Assembly: GCA_944325315.1 (NCBI GenBank)
Contig: CALVAA010000006.1
Span: 1 to 64,000 of the forward strand
Origin: Candidatus Gastranaerophilales bacterium
GTDB lineage: Bacteria > Cyanobacteriota > Vampirovibrionia > Gastranaerophilales > Gastranaerophilaceae
Reading direction: 5' to 3'
DNA: 64,000 bases
Shown: positions 46,372 to 56,299 of the stretch, in pieces
Numbering within the stretch: the first letter of the stretch is position 1
How the letters are laid out: each line of letters starts with the position of its first letter
Position numbers and translations under genes: made by a program
The notes under the pieces: model-generated
Database searches by the model: none
What the model was told of the DNA's origin: nothing
What the model saw: only the letters and a program-made list of their open reading frames with translations

Positions 46372-47965
46372 AGTTATCTTTTCTTTCATCACTTGTAATA
46401 TTTTCGATACAATCGGCTCTATAGTGTGCGCCTATAGAATTTTCTCTTCTTAAAGCAGCATCAACAATAAGCCTTGAAACAACAAGAGCATTTTTTAGTT
46501 CATATTTCGGTTTTGAATCATTGATTTTTGCTTTATTTAATTCTTTTTCAATTTGTATAATATCCAGACCGGCTTTATCCAGAGATTCTTTTGTTCTTAT
46601 TATGCCAACATTTTCTGTCATTGTACATTTTAATTTTTCAAATAACTTTTCACAAACATCACAATTGTCTACAAAATCGTCATTGGAATTTGAATACTTG
46701 TCAAGAATCCGTTTAACTTTAAAGCCATGTTTTTTAGGAGGTTCGGTATTTAAAGCGGACAATTTCTTTGCAAGAACACCAGCAAACACAACACACTCTA
46801 AAAGGGAATTTGAAGCCAGCCTGTTTGCTCCATGGAGTCCGGTTGAAGCGCATTCTCCAACAGCATACAAATTATTTATGCTTGTTTTTGAAGACAAGTC
46901 AACTTTAATTCCGCCCATAAAATAGTGTTCGGAAGGCACTACAGGAATTAAACCCAAATTGATATCAATATTATTTTCCTCAAGAAGTGCTGTTATTGTC
47001 GGAAATCTTTTTTTGAATTTTTCAATACCAATTTGCGAAATATCAAGATTAACATATTTTTCATCTTTTGCAGTCATCTCACTATTAATTGCTCTTGCAA
47101 CAATATCTCTTGGGGCAAGATCAGCCAGATGATGGTAGTTTTTGGCAAAATATTCACCTTGCAAGTTAACCAACTTAGCGCCCTCTCCTCTTGCAGATTC
47201 GGATATCAAAGGCATTGTATCTTTAGAATTAACATAAAGAGCTGTTGGATGAAACTGAACAAATTCCATATTTTCTAACTTACATCCTGCCTTATAGGCT
47301 AATGCAATACCATCTCCTGTTGAGACAGAAGGATTTGTGGTGTTTTTATATAACTGTCCGATACCACCGGTTGCAATTACAATATTTGAGGCATAAATAG
47401 CTTCGTAGTATTTGCTTTGGTGATTATAAACAACCACGCCTTTAGCGGTATTATCATCGTCTATCAGAAGTTCAACAGCAATGGTATTATCATACAATTC
47501 AACATTATTTTTATCTTCAAGACATTTGCAAAGCGCCTGTTCAATAACTCTTCCCGTTGAATCACCGTTGGAATGAAGAATTCTTGGACAACTATGTGCG
47601 CCTTCCAGTGTGAAGTTAAGTTGTTTTTTATCATTTCTGTCAAACTTGACACCAAAATTAATTAAATCTTGTATTGCACCGGACGAGTTTGAAGACACAA
47701 ATTGAACCGTGTTAATATCATTCAAACCGCAGCCTGCTTTTATTGTATCTTTTATGTGAGATTCAATTGAATCAACCGGATTAATTTCAGGTATAACACT
47801 TACTATTCCCCCTTGCGCCAAAGCAGAAGAGCCGGAAAAAAGGTTTTCTTTTGTAACAATTAAAATACCATCAGAAAATTTATTACTCTGTGCAAGCTTA
47901 TTTGCGAGAAATAAACCGCTAATACCACTTCCTATAATAACAATATTGTATTTTGAATATCTCAT
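46346..47965 (-). CDS. nadB: L-aspartate oxidase
   Basis: 539 residues, FAD-dependent oxidation of aspartate to iminoaspartate for quinolinate synthesis. FAD-binding start NIVIIGSGISGLFLANKLAQ, then SSALAQGGIVSV, the substrate/FAD region LEGAHSCPRILHSNGDSTGR, EFVQFHPTALYVNSKDTMPL with SESARGEGAKLVN, and YAVGECASTGLHGANRLASN. The C-terminal helical domain is RPDC-like and ends variable. AAAGGA is 8 bases upstream. It forms the nadB-nadC operon. Confidence 0.97.
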   Translation of the reverse strand: MRYSKYNIVIIGSGISGLFLANKLAQSNKFSDGILIVTKENLFSGSSALAQGGIVSVIPEINPVDSIESHIKDTIKAGCGLNDINTVQFVSSNSSGAIQDLINFGVKFDRNDKKQLNFTLEGAHSCPRILHSNGDSTGRVIEQALCKCLEDKNNVELYDNTIAVELLIDDDNTAKGVVVYNHQSKYYEAIYASNIVIATGGIGQLYKNTTNPSVSTGDGIALAYKAGCKLENMEFVQFHPTALYVNSKDTMPLISESARGEGAKLVNLQGEYFAKNYHHLADLAPRDIVARAINSEMTAKDEKYVNLDISQIGIEKFKKRFPTITALLEENNIDINLGLIPVVPSEHYFMGGIKVDLSSKTSINNLYAVGECASTGLHGANRLASNSLLECVVFAGVLAKKLSALNTEPPKKHGFKVKRILDKYSNSNDDFVDNCDVCEKLFEKLKCTMTENVGIIRTKESLDKAGLDIIQIEKELNKAKINDSKPKYELKNALVVSRLIVDAALRRENSIGAHYRADCIENITSDERKDNYEDKVLAK

Positions 47966-48089
47966 TACATATTCCTTTAAGATATTTTCAAAAATATATT
48001 AATACAAAAAAAATTTTAATAAAATCCACCTTGTTAGTGAAAATTTTTCTGTGATAAAATAAATTGGCTGTACTAATGTGAGGTAACAT

Positions 48090-49619
48090 ATGACAACAAC
48101 AAATAACAAAAGAACACTTCTTTGTATTTTAGATGGCTGGGGGCTGTCTGATGATAAAAAATATAATGCTGTATACAGCGCAAATACTCCGAATTTTGAT
48201 AAATTTATGAAAGAATATCCAAACCTTTCAATCCATGCAGACGGACTCTATGTCGGACTGCCTGAAGGGCAAATGGGCAATTCCGAAGTAGGACATTTAA
48301 ATATTGGTGCAGGCAGAGTTGTTTATCAAGAACTGACCAGAATAAATAAAGCGATAGATGAGGGTGATTTTTTTAATAATGAAGAATTAATTAACGCAAT
48401 AAACCACGTTAAAAAATTTGATTCAAAAATGCATATTTTTGGACTTGTTTCTCCGGGCGGCGTTCACAGCTCGATGAAGCATCTGAAAGCTTTAATTGAA
48501 CTTATGGCAAAAAACAACCTAAAAAAAGTGTATGTCCATGCTTTTTTAGACGGAAGAGATACACCGCCTGAATCAGCTGTTGAGTATTTGAAAGAAATTG
48601 AAGATGAACTTAGAAAATACAACCTTCCTAAAATTGCTTCAATCATAGGCAGATATTGGGCTATGGATAGAGATAAACGCTGGGATAGAGTTCAGAAGGC
48701 ATATGATTGCTTAACTTTAGGAGAAGGAAAAATCCAACCCGACTCAAACAGTGCTATTTTAAATTCTTATGAAAACAAAATTACAGACGAATTTGTAGAA
48801 CCGACAGTGACTTCAAAAGAAAGAATAGACGATAACGACTCTGTAATCTTTTTTAACTTTAGACCGGACAGGGCAAGAGAAATTACCCGGGCATTTAATG
48901 ATGAAAACTTTGACGGTTTTGAGCGTAAAAAAATAATTAAAAATTTATATTACGTTTGCATGACTCAATACGATGAGACTTTTACGGTTCCGGTTGCATT
49001 CAAGCCGCAAAGTCTTGAAAATATTCTTGGAGATGTTTTGGATGAAAATAACATAAAGCAATTCAGAACTGCAGAAACTGAAAAATATGCCCATATTACT
49101 TTCTTTTTTAACGGAGGGGTTGAAAAGTCCGGAAGATTAGAAACAAGAGCACTCGTAAATTCACCAAAAGTTGCTACATACGATCTTAAACCCGAAATGA
49201 GTGCTTATGAAGTTTGCGATAATGTTTTAAACGCAATAGACAATAAAGACTACGGCTTTATTCTGGTTAATTTTGCAAATCCAGATATGGTAGGTCACAC
49301 AGGCGTTATGGATGCTGCCGTTAAGGCTTGCGAGGCAGTTGACAAATGCATCGGAAAAATTGCAAATAAGGCTCTTGAAAACAATATTACGATGATTATA
49401 ACCGCAGACCATGGAAATGCAGAATGGATGTTTAACGAACAAACAAACGCACCTCAAACAGCGCACACGACAAATGTTGTGCCTTTTATTGTAGTATCAA
49501 ATGATAAATACAAACTTAAAAACAAAGGTGCTCTTTGTGATATTGCTCCCACAATTTTGGATATTTTAAATATTAAAAAACCAAAAGAAATGAGCGGTGA
49601 GACTTTAATTGAAAAATAA
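48090..49619 (+). CDS. gpmI: 2,3-bisphosphoglycerate-independent phosphoglycerate mutase
   Basis: 509 residues. Interconverts 3- and 2-phosphoglycerate in glycolysis with two Mn ions. Landmarks are LLCILDGWGLSDDKKYNAVY, the phospho-Ser loop GQMGNSEVGHLNIGAGRVVY, VYVHAFLDGRDTPPESA, GRYWAMDRDKRWDRVQKAY, NFANPDMVGHTGVMDAAVKA and ITADHGNAEWM. GAGG lies 6-9 bases before the ATG. It ends at a strong bidirectional terminator. Confidence 0.98.
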   Translation: MTTTNNKRTLLCILDGWGLSDDKKYNAVYSANTPNFDKFMKEYPNLSIHADGLYVGLPEGQMGNSEVGHLNIGAGRVVYQELTRINKAIDEGDFFNNEELINAINHVKKFDSKMHIFGLVSPGGVHSSMKHLKALIELMAKNNLKKVYVHAFLDGRDTPPESAVEYLKEIEDELRKYNLPKIASIIGRYWAMDRDKRWDRVQKAYDCLTLGEGKIQPDSNSAILNSYENKITDEFVEPTVTSKERIDDNDSVIFFNFRPDRAREITRAFNDENFDGFERKKIIKNLYYVCMTQYDETFTVPVAFKPQSLENILGDVLDENNIKQFRTAETEKYAHITFFFNGGVEKSGRLETRALVNSPKVATYDLKPEMSAYEVCDNVLNAIDNKDYGFILVNFANPDMVGHTGVMDAAVKACEAVDKCIGKIANKALENNITMIITADHGNAEWMFNEQTNAPQTAHTTNVVPFIVVSNDKYKLKNKGALCDIAPTILDILNIKKPKEMSGETLIEK

Positions 49620-49632
49620 ACTTTAAATACAT

Positions 49633-49665
49633 AAAAAAGTAATGTATATCCTACATTACTTTTTT
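49633..49665. terminator. Bidirectional terminator between gpmI and lgt
   Basis: Stem AAAAAGTAATGTA / TACATTACTTTTT with a short loop and A/T flanks on both sides. The lgt stop codon lies inside it, so both converging genes use it. Confidence 0.88.
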
Positions 49666-50448
49666 ATTTTTTATCAAAATAAAAAGTATAAAAGAAAAAA
49701 TTATTCCCAAAAAAGATAAAATAACTGCAACAGGAACAGAAAAGATATTTAAAACACTATCTATCCTGAACGATTCTACTACTATACGAATTAAGGAATA
49801 GGAAAAAATATAAAAACAAGACAGATAACCAGGTTTCAGCTTTCTTTTTGAAGAAAAATAAAAAAGAAAAACAAAAAGTATAAAATCCAAAATGCTTTCA
49901 TACAAAAAAGCCGGATGAAAATATTCAAAATCGCTATAGCCTTTATATCTGTAGGGTATATCAACATATAGTTTTAAAAACCCTTCGCTCGGGTGACCGT
50001 ATGCTTCTTGATTAAAATAGTTTCCCCATCTCCCAATTGCTTGAGCCAAAGGCATAAAAACTGCAAATGCATCGGCAAACTTTAAAAAAGAAATATTTGT
50101 TTTTTGAGAAATAATATAAATAATCACTATTCCGAAAAACAAAGCACCCCAAATAGACAATCCCCCATGGTGAAAAGCTAAAATTTCAGTCGGGTTTTTT
50201 ATATAGAAGCTCAAATTCCCTAAAATATAAAAAAACCTTGCTCCAATGAGTGATACAAAAATAATCACAGGTGAAAAATCAAGAAAATTGTCTGCAAATT
50301 TAACATCAAATCTTTTTTTAAAATATCTATACAGGCAAAAAACGCAAACAAGCATAGAAATCGCCATAATGATACCGTACCATCTGATTTCAAAATTTAA
50401 AAATGAAAACGCCACAGGCGAGCTTGGAGGTTTTAAAATAATTTCCAT
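49651..50448 (-). CDS. lgt: Prolipoprotein diacylglyceryl transferase
   Basis: 265 residues, polytopic membrane enzyme that adds diacylglycerol to the lipobox Cys. Landmarks are the N-terminal FLNFEIRWYGIIMAISMLVC, GARFFYILGNL, AFHHGGLSIWGALFFGIVII and the Lgt signature AIGRWGNYFNQEAYG, then HPAFLYESILDFILF. Several hydrophobic spans are visible. The ATG lies directly after the stop of a lipoprotein gene, so an Lgt substrate is encoded in the same operon. Confidence 0.96.
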   Translation of the reverse strand: MEIILKPPSSPVAFSFLNFEIRWYGIIMAISMLVCVFCLYRYFKKRFDVKFADNFLDFSPVIIFVSLIGARFFYILGNLSFYIKNPTEILAFHHGGLSIWGALFFGIVIIYIISQKTNISFLKFADAFAVFMPLAQAIGRWGNYFNQEAYGHPSEGFLKLYVDIPYRYKGYSDFEYFHPAFLYESILDFILFVFLFYFSSKRKLKPGYLSCFYIFSYSLIRIVVESFRIDSVLNIFSVPVAVILSFLGIIFSFILFILIKNKKVM

Positions 50449-51006
50449 TTATTGAATTTCTGACTGTTTATTTGCTATTAGTTCGTTATTTTTGCTTATT
50501 ACATTTAGAACATCTTTTGAATCTTCTGCATTCGGAACAAGATTTACATACTGATTAAAGCTGTCATTAGCTTTTTTTAAGTATTCTATATATTGTTTAG
50601 CCATTGTATAATTTTGGGTAAGGTCTTTGTATTCAATTGTTTCAATTTCACCGTTAGGCAATTTTTTTTCATAAATTCTGTCTGCAAGACAATTATTTAC
50701 AACACCAAGTGTATAGTATACCGCAGGTTCGTCTTTTGCTAATTTAGAAGCGGCTTCAATGTGCTTTTGAGCTTTTTCGCATTCTCCTATTTGGACATAA
50801 GCAACTGCTAAGTTGTATCTTGATTCATAAATTGAATCATCCAGGTCAATAGAAGATTCAAATCTGGAAATTGCAGATTGAATGTCTCCTTTTTGCATAT
50901 AATCAATTGCTATTTGATTTAATTCATGGACAGCAAAAGTATTAACACAAGCGCTTGTTAAAACTCCAAATAACAAAATCATAAAAAAAGACAAAAATTT
51001 TTTCAT
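50449..51006 (-). CDS. TPR-repeat lipoprotein
   Basis: 185 residues. Lipoprotein signal MKKFLSFFMILLFGVLTSAC with lipobox LTSAC (lipid-modified Cys20). At least two TPR units follow: AIDYMQKGDIQSAISRFESS and YNLAVAYVQIGECEKAQKHI, then AVYYTLGVVNNCL. Probably a membrane-anchored scaffold. GAGG lies 6 bases before the ATG. Co-transcription with lgt, whose product would modify it, is notable. Client proteins unknown. Confidence 0.88.
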   Translation of the reverse strand: MKKFLSFFMILLFGVLTSACVNTFAVHELNQIAIDYMQKGDIQSAISRFESSIDLDDSIYESRYNLAVAYVQIGECEKAQKHIEAASKLAKDEPAVYYTLGVVNNCLADRIYEKKLPNGEIETIEYKDLTQNYTMAKQYIEYLKKANDSFNQYVNLVPNAEDSKDVLNVISKNNELIANKQSEIQ

Positions 51007-51083
51007 TATTTCCTCAAATATTTATATATTCTTTATATTTATTATTAGAATATTTGTGATACGCTTAAATGTAAATCATACAT

Positions 51084-51893
51084 ATGATTAATTTTTATTG
51101 TGGTTTAAGAATTATGAAAGATGAAAATGTAGTTATAATTGAATATCAAGACAATTTTGCGCATAACCTTTCAAACTATGCATACGGAAAAATTTTGGAA
51201 GAAAATTCAAACTTGAAGTGTTGTTATATAAACAATCCTAAACAAAGAGATACTTTTGAAAAAACAATGGAAAATTTTAATCTCAATTTAAACTATATAT
51301 CACTTCCAAGAGTAAATAGCCTTCAAAAAAGGAGCTTTTTTAACAGGAAAAAACATTTCTTATATAAAGATTTTAGAAAAAGAATAAACAAAAAGAAGAA
51401 AAATTCGTTTTTAAATTTAACTAATTTTAAAATAGATGATTTAAAATATATTTCGGATGATATCAGACATAGCCTGTTTTTTAGTAAAAAAGATTTTATT
51501 ATCAGCTATGATATTTTGGAAAAAATCACACAGTCAAACTCAATCGGTCTTTACATTGACAAAAATGATGAGAATATAGACTTTGATTTTATAAATAGAG
51601 CACAAGTCAGAATAAACAAATATGTAAAAAAACCTATGCTTTTTATATTTACTAAAAAAAACCCGGATTTAAAGATTAAAAAGTATATAGATATTGAATT
51701 TATAAATTTTTTAGACTGGAGAGAAGAATTTTATTTTCTTACAAACTGCAAGCATAAAATTATTTTAAATTCAAACCTTTCATACTCCGAAGGACTTTGG
51801 GCGGCATATTTAGGTTTAAAAGACTATTCAATAAACATATATGATAAAAGATTCAATCAAAAAGTAAAAAACAAAAATTGGATTGCAATATAA
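51084..51893 (+). CDS. Divergent GT11 (fucosyltransferase)-like protein
   Basis: 269 residues; ATG 51114 (MKDENVVIIEYQ) is an alternative start. The outline fits glycosyltransferase family 11: FAHNLSNYAYGKILEENSNL near the start (family: gNQlFqYA-ar-La), and near the C-terminus FLTNCKHKIILNSNLSYSEG then LWAAYLG (family: lMs-CkhfIiaNSsFSWWaAwL). The GGLGNQ motif and the HxR nucleotide-binding triad are not evident, so donor use is uncertain. Very Lys/Asn-rich. Isolated in orientation; no capsule genes flank it. Confidence 0.55.
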   Translation: MINFYCGLRIMKDENVVIIEYQDNFAHNLSNYAYGKILEENSNLKCCYINNPKQRDTFEKTMENFNLNLNYISLPRVNSLQKRSFFNRKKHFLYKDFRKRINKKKKNSFLNLTNFKIDDLKYISDDIRHSLFFSKKDFIISYDILEKITQSNSIGLYIDKNDENIDFDFINRAQVRINKYVKKPMLFIFTKKNPDLKIKKYIDIEFINFLDWREEFYFLTNCKHKIILNSNLSYSEGLWAAYLGLKDYSINIYDKRFNQKVKNKNWIAI

Positions 51894-52538
51894 TCATTCA
51901 AGCGGTTGCTTTATATAAACGCCGTCTCCGCCCAAATATTCAACTTCTTTGTCGTTAATATACAGATAAACATTTTTACCGGGAGCAATGCTTTTGACGG
52001 TTTTAGAAAGCTGTTTTACTCTGTTTTCAATGCTTTGCGAACCGCCACCATTTCCGAAATTTGACGATAGGTTTACAATAACATTATTATCAATCCTTTT
52101 AACGGATATTAAATCAACGTTAGCAGGAATTTCAGAGTAATAACCCTTTTTGGTTTCAGAAATTAAAGGGCCTTTAAGAAGAAGTGAAATTTGAGATTCA
52201 ATTGTAGGCTTAACTGACAATTGGCGCTTTAATGGTATTAGTTGACCGTTATTTGAATAAAAATAGCAAGTGTGAGTATATTTTTCATCTTTTTTATCAG
52301 ACTTAGTTTCCTTTTTACTATCAATTTGTTCTTGATTTATGTTGTCATTAAGATGCTCTTTTTGCTCTTTTGTAAAAGCGGTTTTATCTTCAACATCTTC
52401 ATGTATCCCAAAAACAGTACTTGTTTTTGATACAAACAAATCATCCGAATGTTCTTTCATGGAAAAATATTTATATGACAAAAAACCAAATGCTATAAAC
52501 AGACAAACAAAAAATGTTTTAAAAAAAGTGTTCATCAA
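51894..52538 (-). CDS. GerMN-domain membrane-anchored protein
   Basis: 214 residues. An uncleaved N-terminal anchor (FFKTFFVCLFIAFGFLSYKY) is followed by a charged linker and a GerMN domain from about 105: TCYFYSNNGQLIPLKRQLSV, ISLLLKGPLISETKKGYYSE, IPANVDLISVKRIDNNVIVN and a C-terminal NVYLYINDKEVEYLGG. GerMN domains occur in GerM and in lipoproteins outside spore formers. Placement as the last gene of infB-rbfA-truB (20-base overlap with truB) is unusual. Confidence 0.85.
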   Translation of the reverse strand: MMNTFFKTFFVCLFIAFGFLSYKYFSMKEHSDDLFVSKTSTVFGIHEDVEDKTAFTKEQKEHLNDNINQEQIDSKKETKSDKKDEKYTHTCYFYSNNGQLIPLKRQLSVKPTIESQISLLLKGPLISETKKGYYSEIPANVDLISVKRIDNNVIVNLSSNFGNGGGSQSIENRVKQLSKTVKSIAPGKNVYLYINDKEVEYLGGDGVYIKQPLE

Positions 52539-53379
52539 TTTCCTCCCTAAAAACTTTTTTAGGCTTTATTAAATTATCTGACAAATTTGCAACAGATACA
52601 AGTTTGTTATTTTTTGTTAATAATATTATTCCGGATTTGGAAAAAGCCTCAAATTGAATATAATTGCCGTTTAAGATTCTTTTTAGCTGGCTGTCATCAA
52701 GCTCAACTTTATCGTAATCAAGAACATCAATCGGGCTTATTTTTTTATACACCTCATCATCAAGGTAGTTTGAATCCGATATTTTAAATCCCCCTGCTTG
52801 GATTCTTTTAAGTTCTAAAACATATGCGCCACAGTTTAATTTTTTACCAAGGTCATCGGCAAAAGACCTGATATATGTTCCTTTTTTTACTTTAAGTTCA
52901 AGTTCAGCAATATCTCCACAGAAAGCTAACAATTCTATTGAATATATTTCAATTTCCCTAATTGGGATATCAATATTTAACTCAGGGTCTTTTCTTACAA
53001 TATCACAGAGTTTTTTACCGTTTTTTTTAACAGCACTGTAAACAGGAGGCTTTTGACAAGTTTTACCCAGAAAAGTTTTAAGAACCGACATTAATTTCTC
53101 TTTTGAAAAATCCGGCTTTTTAACAAATTCTATATCGCCTTCAGCATCAAAAGTTGTAGATGCATAACCAAATTTAATTTTTACAACGTAGGTTTTATCG
53201 CTTTGAAGGTAACTTAAAAGTTTTGTCGCATTTCCGACACCTATTTGCAAAACACCGCTTGCTAAAGGATCAAGTGTACCGGAGTGTCCTATTTGCTTTA
53301 TGGAAAGCTTTTTTCTTAATGTTTTTACAACATCAAAAGAGCTCATTCCTTTCGGTTTATTGATATTTAGAAAATACAT
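52519..53379 (-). CDS. truB: tRNA pseudouridine-55 synthase
   Basis: 286 residues. Makes pseudouridine 55 in the T-loop of tRNAs. The start NINKPKGMSSFDVVKTLRKK and the catalytic Asp37 in IGHSGTLDPLASGVLQIGVG are diagnostic; KKGTYIRSFADDLGKKLNCG is the second motif. The C-terminal PUA-like part is short. The ATG shares bases with the rbfA stop (TAATG), so the pair is translationally coupled. Confidence 0.97.
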   Translation of the reverse strand: MYFLNINKPKGMSSFDVVKTLRKKLSIKQIGHSGTLDPLASGVLQIGVGNATKLLSYLQSDKTYVVKIKFGYASTTFDAEGDIEFVKKPDFSKEKLMSVLKTFLGKTCQKPPVYSAVKKNGKKLCDIVRKDPELNIDIPIREIEIYSIELLAFCGDIAELELKVKKGTYIRSFADDLGKKLNCGAYVLELKRIQAGGFKISDSNYLDDEVYKKISPIDVLDYDKVELDDSQLKRILNGNYIQFEAFSKSGIILLTKNNKLVSVANLSDNLIKPKKVFREEIDEHFF

Positions 53380-53729
53380 TAAATCTCGCCACGTTGAATT
53401 TTATTTATTAATTCAGTCATTTTAGCGCCATGTTCCAGAGAATCATCCGGGATAAAAAGAAGGGAAGGTGTTTTTCTGAGCCTTATTCTTTTTCCAACCT
53501 CATGGCGGATTTGTCCTGTGTGTCTTTCAAGTGCTTTTGATGTTTTCTCTTTTGCAATTTCATCTCCAAAAACACTGTAAAAAACCCGTGCAGCAGAATT
53601 GTCCGAAGAAACATCAACATCTGTAATTGATACCATAGCACAGATTTGAGGATCTTTGATTTCACGGAAAATAATATCAGATATTTCCCTCATTAAAGCT
53701 TTTCTTACTCTTTCATTTCTTAATGACAT
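53379..53729 (-). CDS. rbfA: Ribosome-binding factor A
   Basis: 116 residues, a KH-fold factor for 30S maturation. Typical text is RNERVRKALMREISDIIFRE then IKDPQICAMVSITDVDVSSD, and a C-terminal RIRLRKTPSLLFIPDDSLEH. AGGA is 8 bases upstream. It lies between infB and truB, the classic order. Confidence 0.95.
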   Translation of the reverse strand: MSLRNERVRKALMREISDIIFREIKDPQICAMVSITDVDVSSDNSAARVFYSVFGDEIAKEKTSKALERHTGQIRHEVGKRIRLRKTPSLLFIPDDSLEHGAKMTELINKIQRGEI

Positions 53730-53737
53730 TTTAATTC

Positions 53738-56230
53738 CTATACAAGCGTCTGGGGTTCAACTTCTTTTGTTGTGGAAACTTCGATTATATCGCCTTCTTT
53801 AATATCATTAAATTTAGAAAACGATATACCGCATTCAAATCCTTCTTTTACTTCTTTGACATCGTCTTTAAAGCGTTTTAATTGATCAATTTCGCCTTTA
53901 AAAATTTCAATTCCGTCTCTAAGCAATCTTGCTGTTTTAGAACGGACTATTTTACCTTCAAGAACATAACATCCTGCGATTTTAGTTGTTTTTCCTATGG
54001 TAAATACGGCTCTTACTTCAGCTTTACCCAGTTCAACATCTTCAATTTCAGGCGACAATAAAGACAGCATAGTCTTTTCAATATCTTCTAAAACCTGATA
54101 AATTATATCGTATTTTTTAATTTTTACGCCTTCTTTTTGAGCTGATAACAAAGCATTAGAGTCTTCTTTTACGCTAAAACCTAGTATAATAGCACCCGAA
54201 GCACTTGCAAGCATAACATCCGCCTCAGAAATATCGCCCACACCGACATGGACAATTTTTGGAACAACCTTAAGAGATTTTACATTCTGTATTGCATGAG
54301 ATACAGCTTCAGCCGAACCATTTGTATTGGCTTTAATTATGAGATTCAAATTAGTAACTTGGTTGTCTTGTGCCATTGCTTCCTTTTGAACATGAGCTGC
54401 AGTCATGGCTTCAAGCCTTGTTGAGCGCTCTTTTTGTTTTCTTTCCTGAACAATAGATTTCATCAACTTTTCGTTTGCAACCGCTTCAAAAATATCGCCT
54501 GCTTGAGGAACTTCATTTAACCCAAGAATTTCAACAGGAGTAGAAGGTCCTGCAGTTCTTACACGTCGGCCGGAATCATCCAATAATGCTCTTACTTTTC
54601 CGCCTACAGTACCTGCTACAATTGAATCACCAACTTTCAGCGTACCGTTTTGAACAAGCATGGTGGCAACCGGACCTTTTCCTTTGTCTAAGTTTGCTTC
54701 AATAATAACTCCCGTTGCAGGGCATTTTTCAACAGCTTTCAGTTCTTGCATATCAGCCAGCAACAGTATATATTCCAAAAGTTCATCAATACCCGTCTTT
54801 TGAAGAGCTGAAACCGGAACACAAATCGTATCTCCGCCCCACTTTTCAGGTACTAAACCATGTTCAGTCAGTTCTTGTAAAACTTTATCCGGGTTTGCAT
54901 CCTGCTTATCCATTTTATTTATTGCGACAATAATCGGAACTCCGGCAGATTTAGCATGCGATATTGATTCAATGGTCTGTGGCATAACTCCATCATCAGC
55001 TGCAACAACTAATACTGCGATATCCGTTGATTGTGCACCTCTGAGTCGCATTTGAGTAAACGCTTCATGACCGGGAGTATCAATAAAAACAATTTTCTTT
55101 TTGTCCAGCCAAACAGTATACGCACCAATACTTTGGGTAATACCGCCAACTTCCGTTTGAACAATTTTATGTTTTGAAGCACGAATTGAATCTAAAAGCG
55201 TAGTTTTTCCATGGTCAACATGGCCCATTACCGTTACAACGGGGGCCCTTTTAACAATATCTTCAGGTTTTGCATTAACAAGATACTTGTTTACGCCTTC
55301 TTTTTCTTCTTCTTGTGCAATAAAAGCTTCAAGATCTTCTTCTAAAATTTCTAATCCGAAATTCTTTGCTACTTTTTTAGAAGTTTCGGTATCAATCGGT
55401 GCATTAACCGTGACCATTATGCCTTCAAGCATTAAAAATTTAATTATCTCAGCCGGAGTTTTTTTAATTTTTTCGCTAAGTTCTCCGACTGTCATAGGTC
55501 TGTCGATTACTACTGAAGTTACTTCTTCAACCACAGTTGTTTGGTGAGTGTGTTTTTTATGCTTGTTTTGAACAGTTTTTTCAAGGCTTATTCTTTCTTG
55601 TTCTTCCTGTTTATTGTTATAAGCATGGTCTCTTTTTTTCTTTTTTGCATTCCTCGATTGATTGTTATACATATCCTGAGGAATAATATGTCTTTTTATG
55701 GGTTGGTTTTGAATTTTTTGTTCTTTTTCTTTAATATCTTTTTGTTTTTTCTCCGGGATCTTTTGTTCAGGTTGCGCTTTTGCAAAATTTTTCCTTGTCA
55801 TCGAAGGAAGAGAAGATAATTTATCTGTTGAATTTTCAATTTTTGGTTTTTGATCCGGTTTTTTTTCAACTTTTGTGTCCGGTGAATATTTTTTTTCATC
55901 CGCTGGTTTTATATTGTTTTTTTGAGGTTTTTGCTGTTTTGGAGCACTTCTTACTATTTCCAGTTTTGAAACAGTTTTAATCACGGGTTTTTGTATTGGC
56001 TCAGGTTGCTTTTCTTCTTGTTCTGATAATTTTTGCTTCTTTACCACAAAAGCTTTAGGTTTAATTTGTGATTTATCTTGTTTGTTATATAAAGCTTTAA
56101 TTCTATCAATATACGCATCACCGACAGTAGAACTGTGCGATTTCAAAGACAAACCCAATGTTTCATTTGCTTTTTCAATAAGTTCCTTAGATGTTATGTT
56201 TAATTCTTTTGCAAGTTCGTGTACTCTCAT
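53738..56230 (-). CDS. infB: Translation initiation factor IF-2
   Basis: 830 residues. An N-terminal IF2N domain (MRVHELAKELNITSKELIEK) and a Lys/Gln/Pro-rich linker of about 170 residues precede a second IF2N-like segment (MTVGELSEKIKKTPAEIIKF). The G domain has TVMGHVDHGKTTLLDSIRAS, TQSIGAYTV, DTPGHEAFTQMRLRGAQSTD and INKMDKQDANPDKV. Domains II-IV follow (GYVLEGKI-type near the end reads AGCYVLEGKIVRSKTARLLR). GGAG is 6 bases upstream. It heads infB-rbfA-truB-gerMN; the usual upstream nusA is absent here. Confidence 0.97.
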   Translation of the reverse strand: MRVHELAKELNITSKELIEKANETLGLSLKSHSSTVGDAYIDRIKALYNKQDKSQIKPKAFVVKKQKLSEQEEKQPEPIQKPVIKTVSKLEIVRSAPKQQKPQKNNIKPADEKKYSPDTKVEKKPDQKPKIENSTDKLSSLPSMTRKNFAKAQPEQKIPEKKQKDIKEKEQKIQNQPIKRHIIPQDMYNNQSRNAKKKKRDHAYNNKQEEQERISLEKTVQNKHKKHTHQTTVVEEVTSVVIDRPMTVGELSEKIKKTPAEIIKFLMLEGIMVTVNAPIDTETSKKVAKNFGLEILEEDLEAFIAQEEEKEGVNKYLVNAKPEDIVKRAPVVTVMGHVDHGKTTLLDSIRASKHKIVQTEVGGITQSIGAYTVWLDKKKIVFIDTPGHEAFTQMRLRGAQSTDIAVLVVAADDGVMPQTIESISHAKSAGVPIIVAINKMDKQDANPDKVLQELTEHGLVPEKWGGDTICVPVSALQKTGIDELLEYILLLADMQELKAVEKCPATGVIIEANLDKGKGPVATMLVQNGTLKVGDSIVAGTVGGKVRALLDDSGRRVRTAGPSTPVEILGLNEVPQAGDIFEAVANEKLMKSIVQERKQKERSTRLEAMTAAHVQKEAMAQDNQVTNLNLIIKANTNGSAEAVSHAIQNVKSLKVVPKIVHVGVGDISEADVMLASASGAIILGFSVKEDSNALLSAQKEGVKIKKYDIIYQVLEDIEKTMLSLLSPEIEDVELGKAEVRAVFTIGKTTKIAGCYVLEGKIVRSKTARLLRDGIEIFKGEIDQLKRFKDDVKEVKEGFECGISFSKFNDIKEGDIIEVSTTKEVEPQTLV

Positions 56231-56299
56231 GGTGCTCCAATTTAACTTTTAATTAATTTCTATTTTTAAAATAACACAAGCAAATAATTAAGTACAGTA

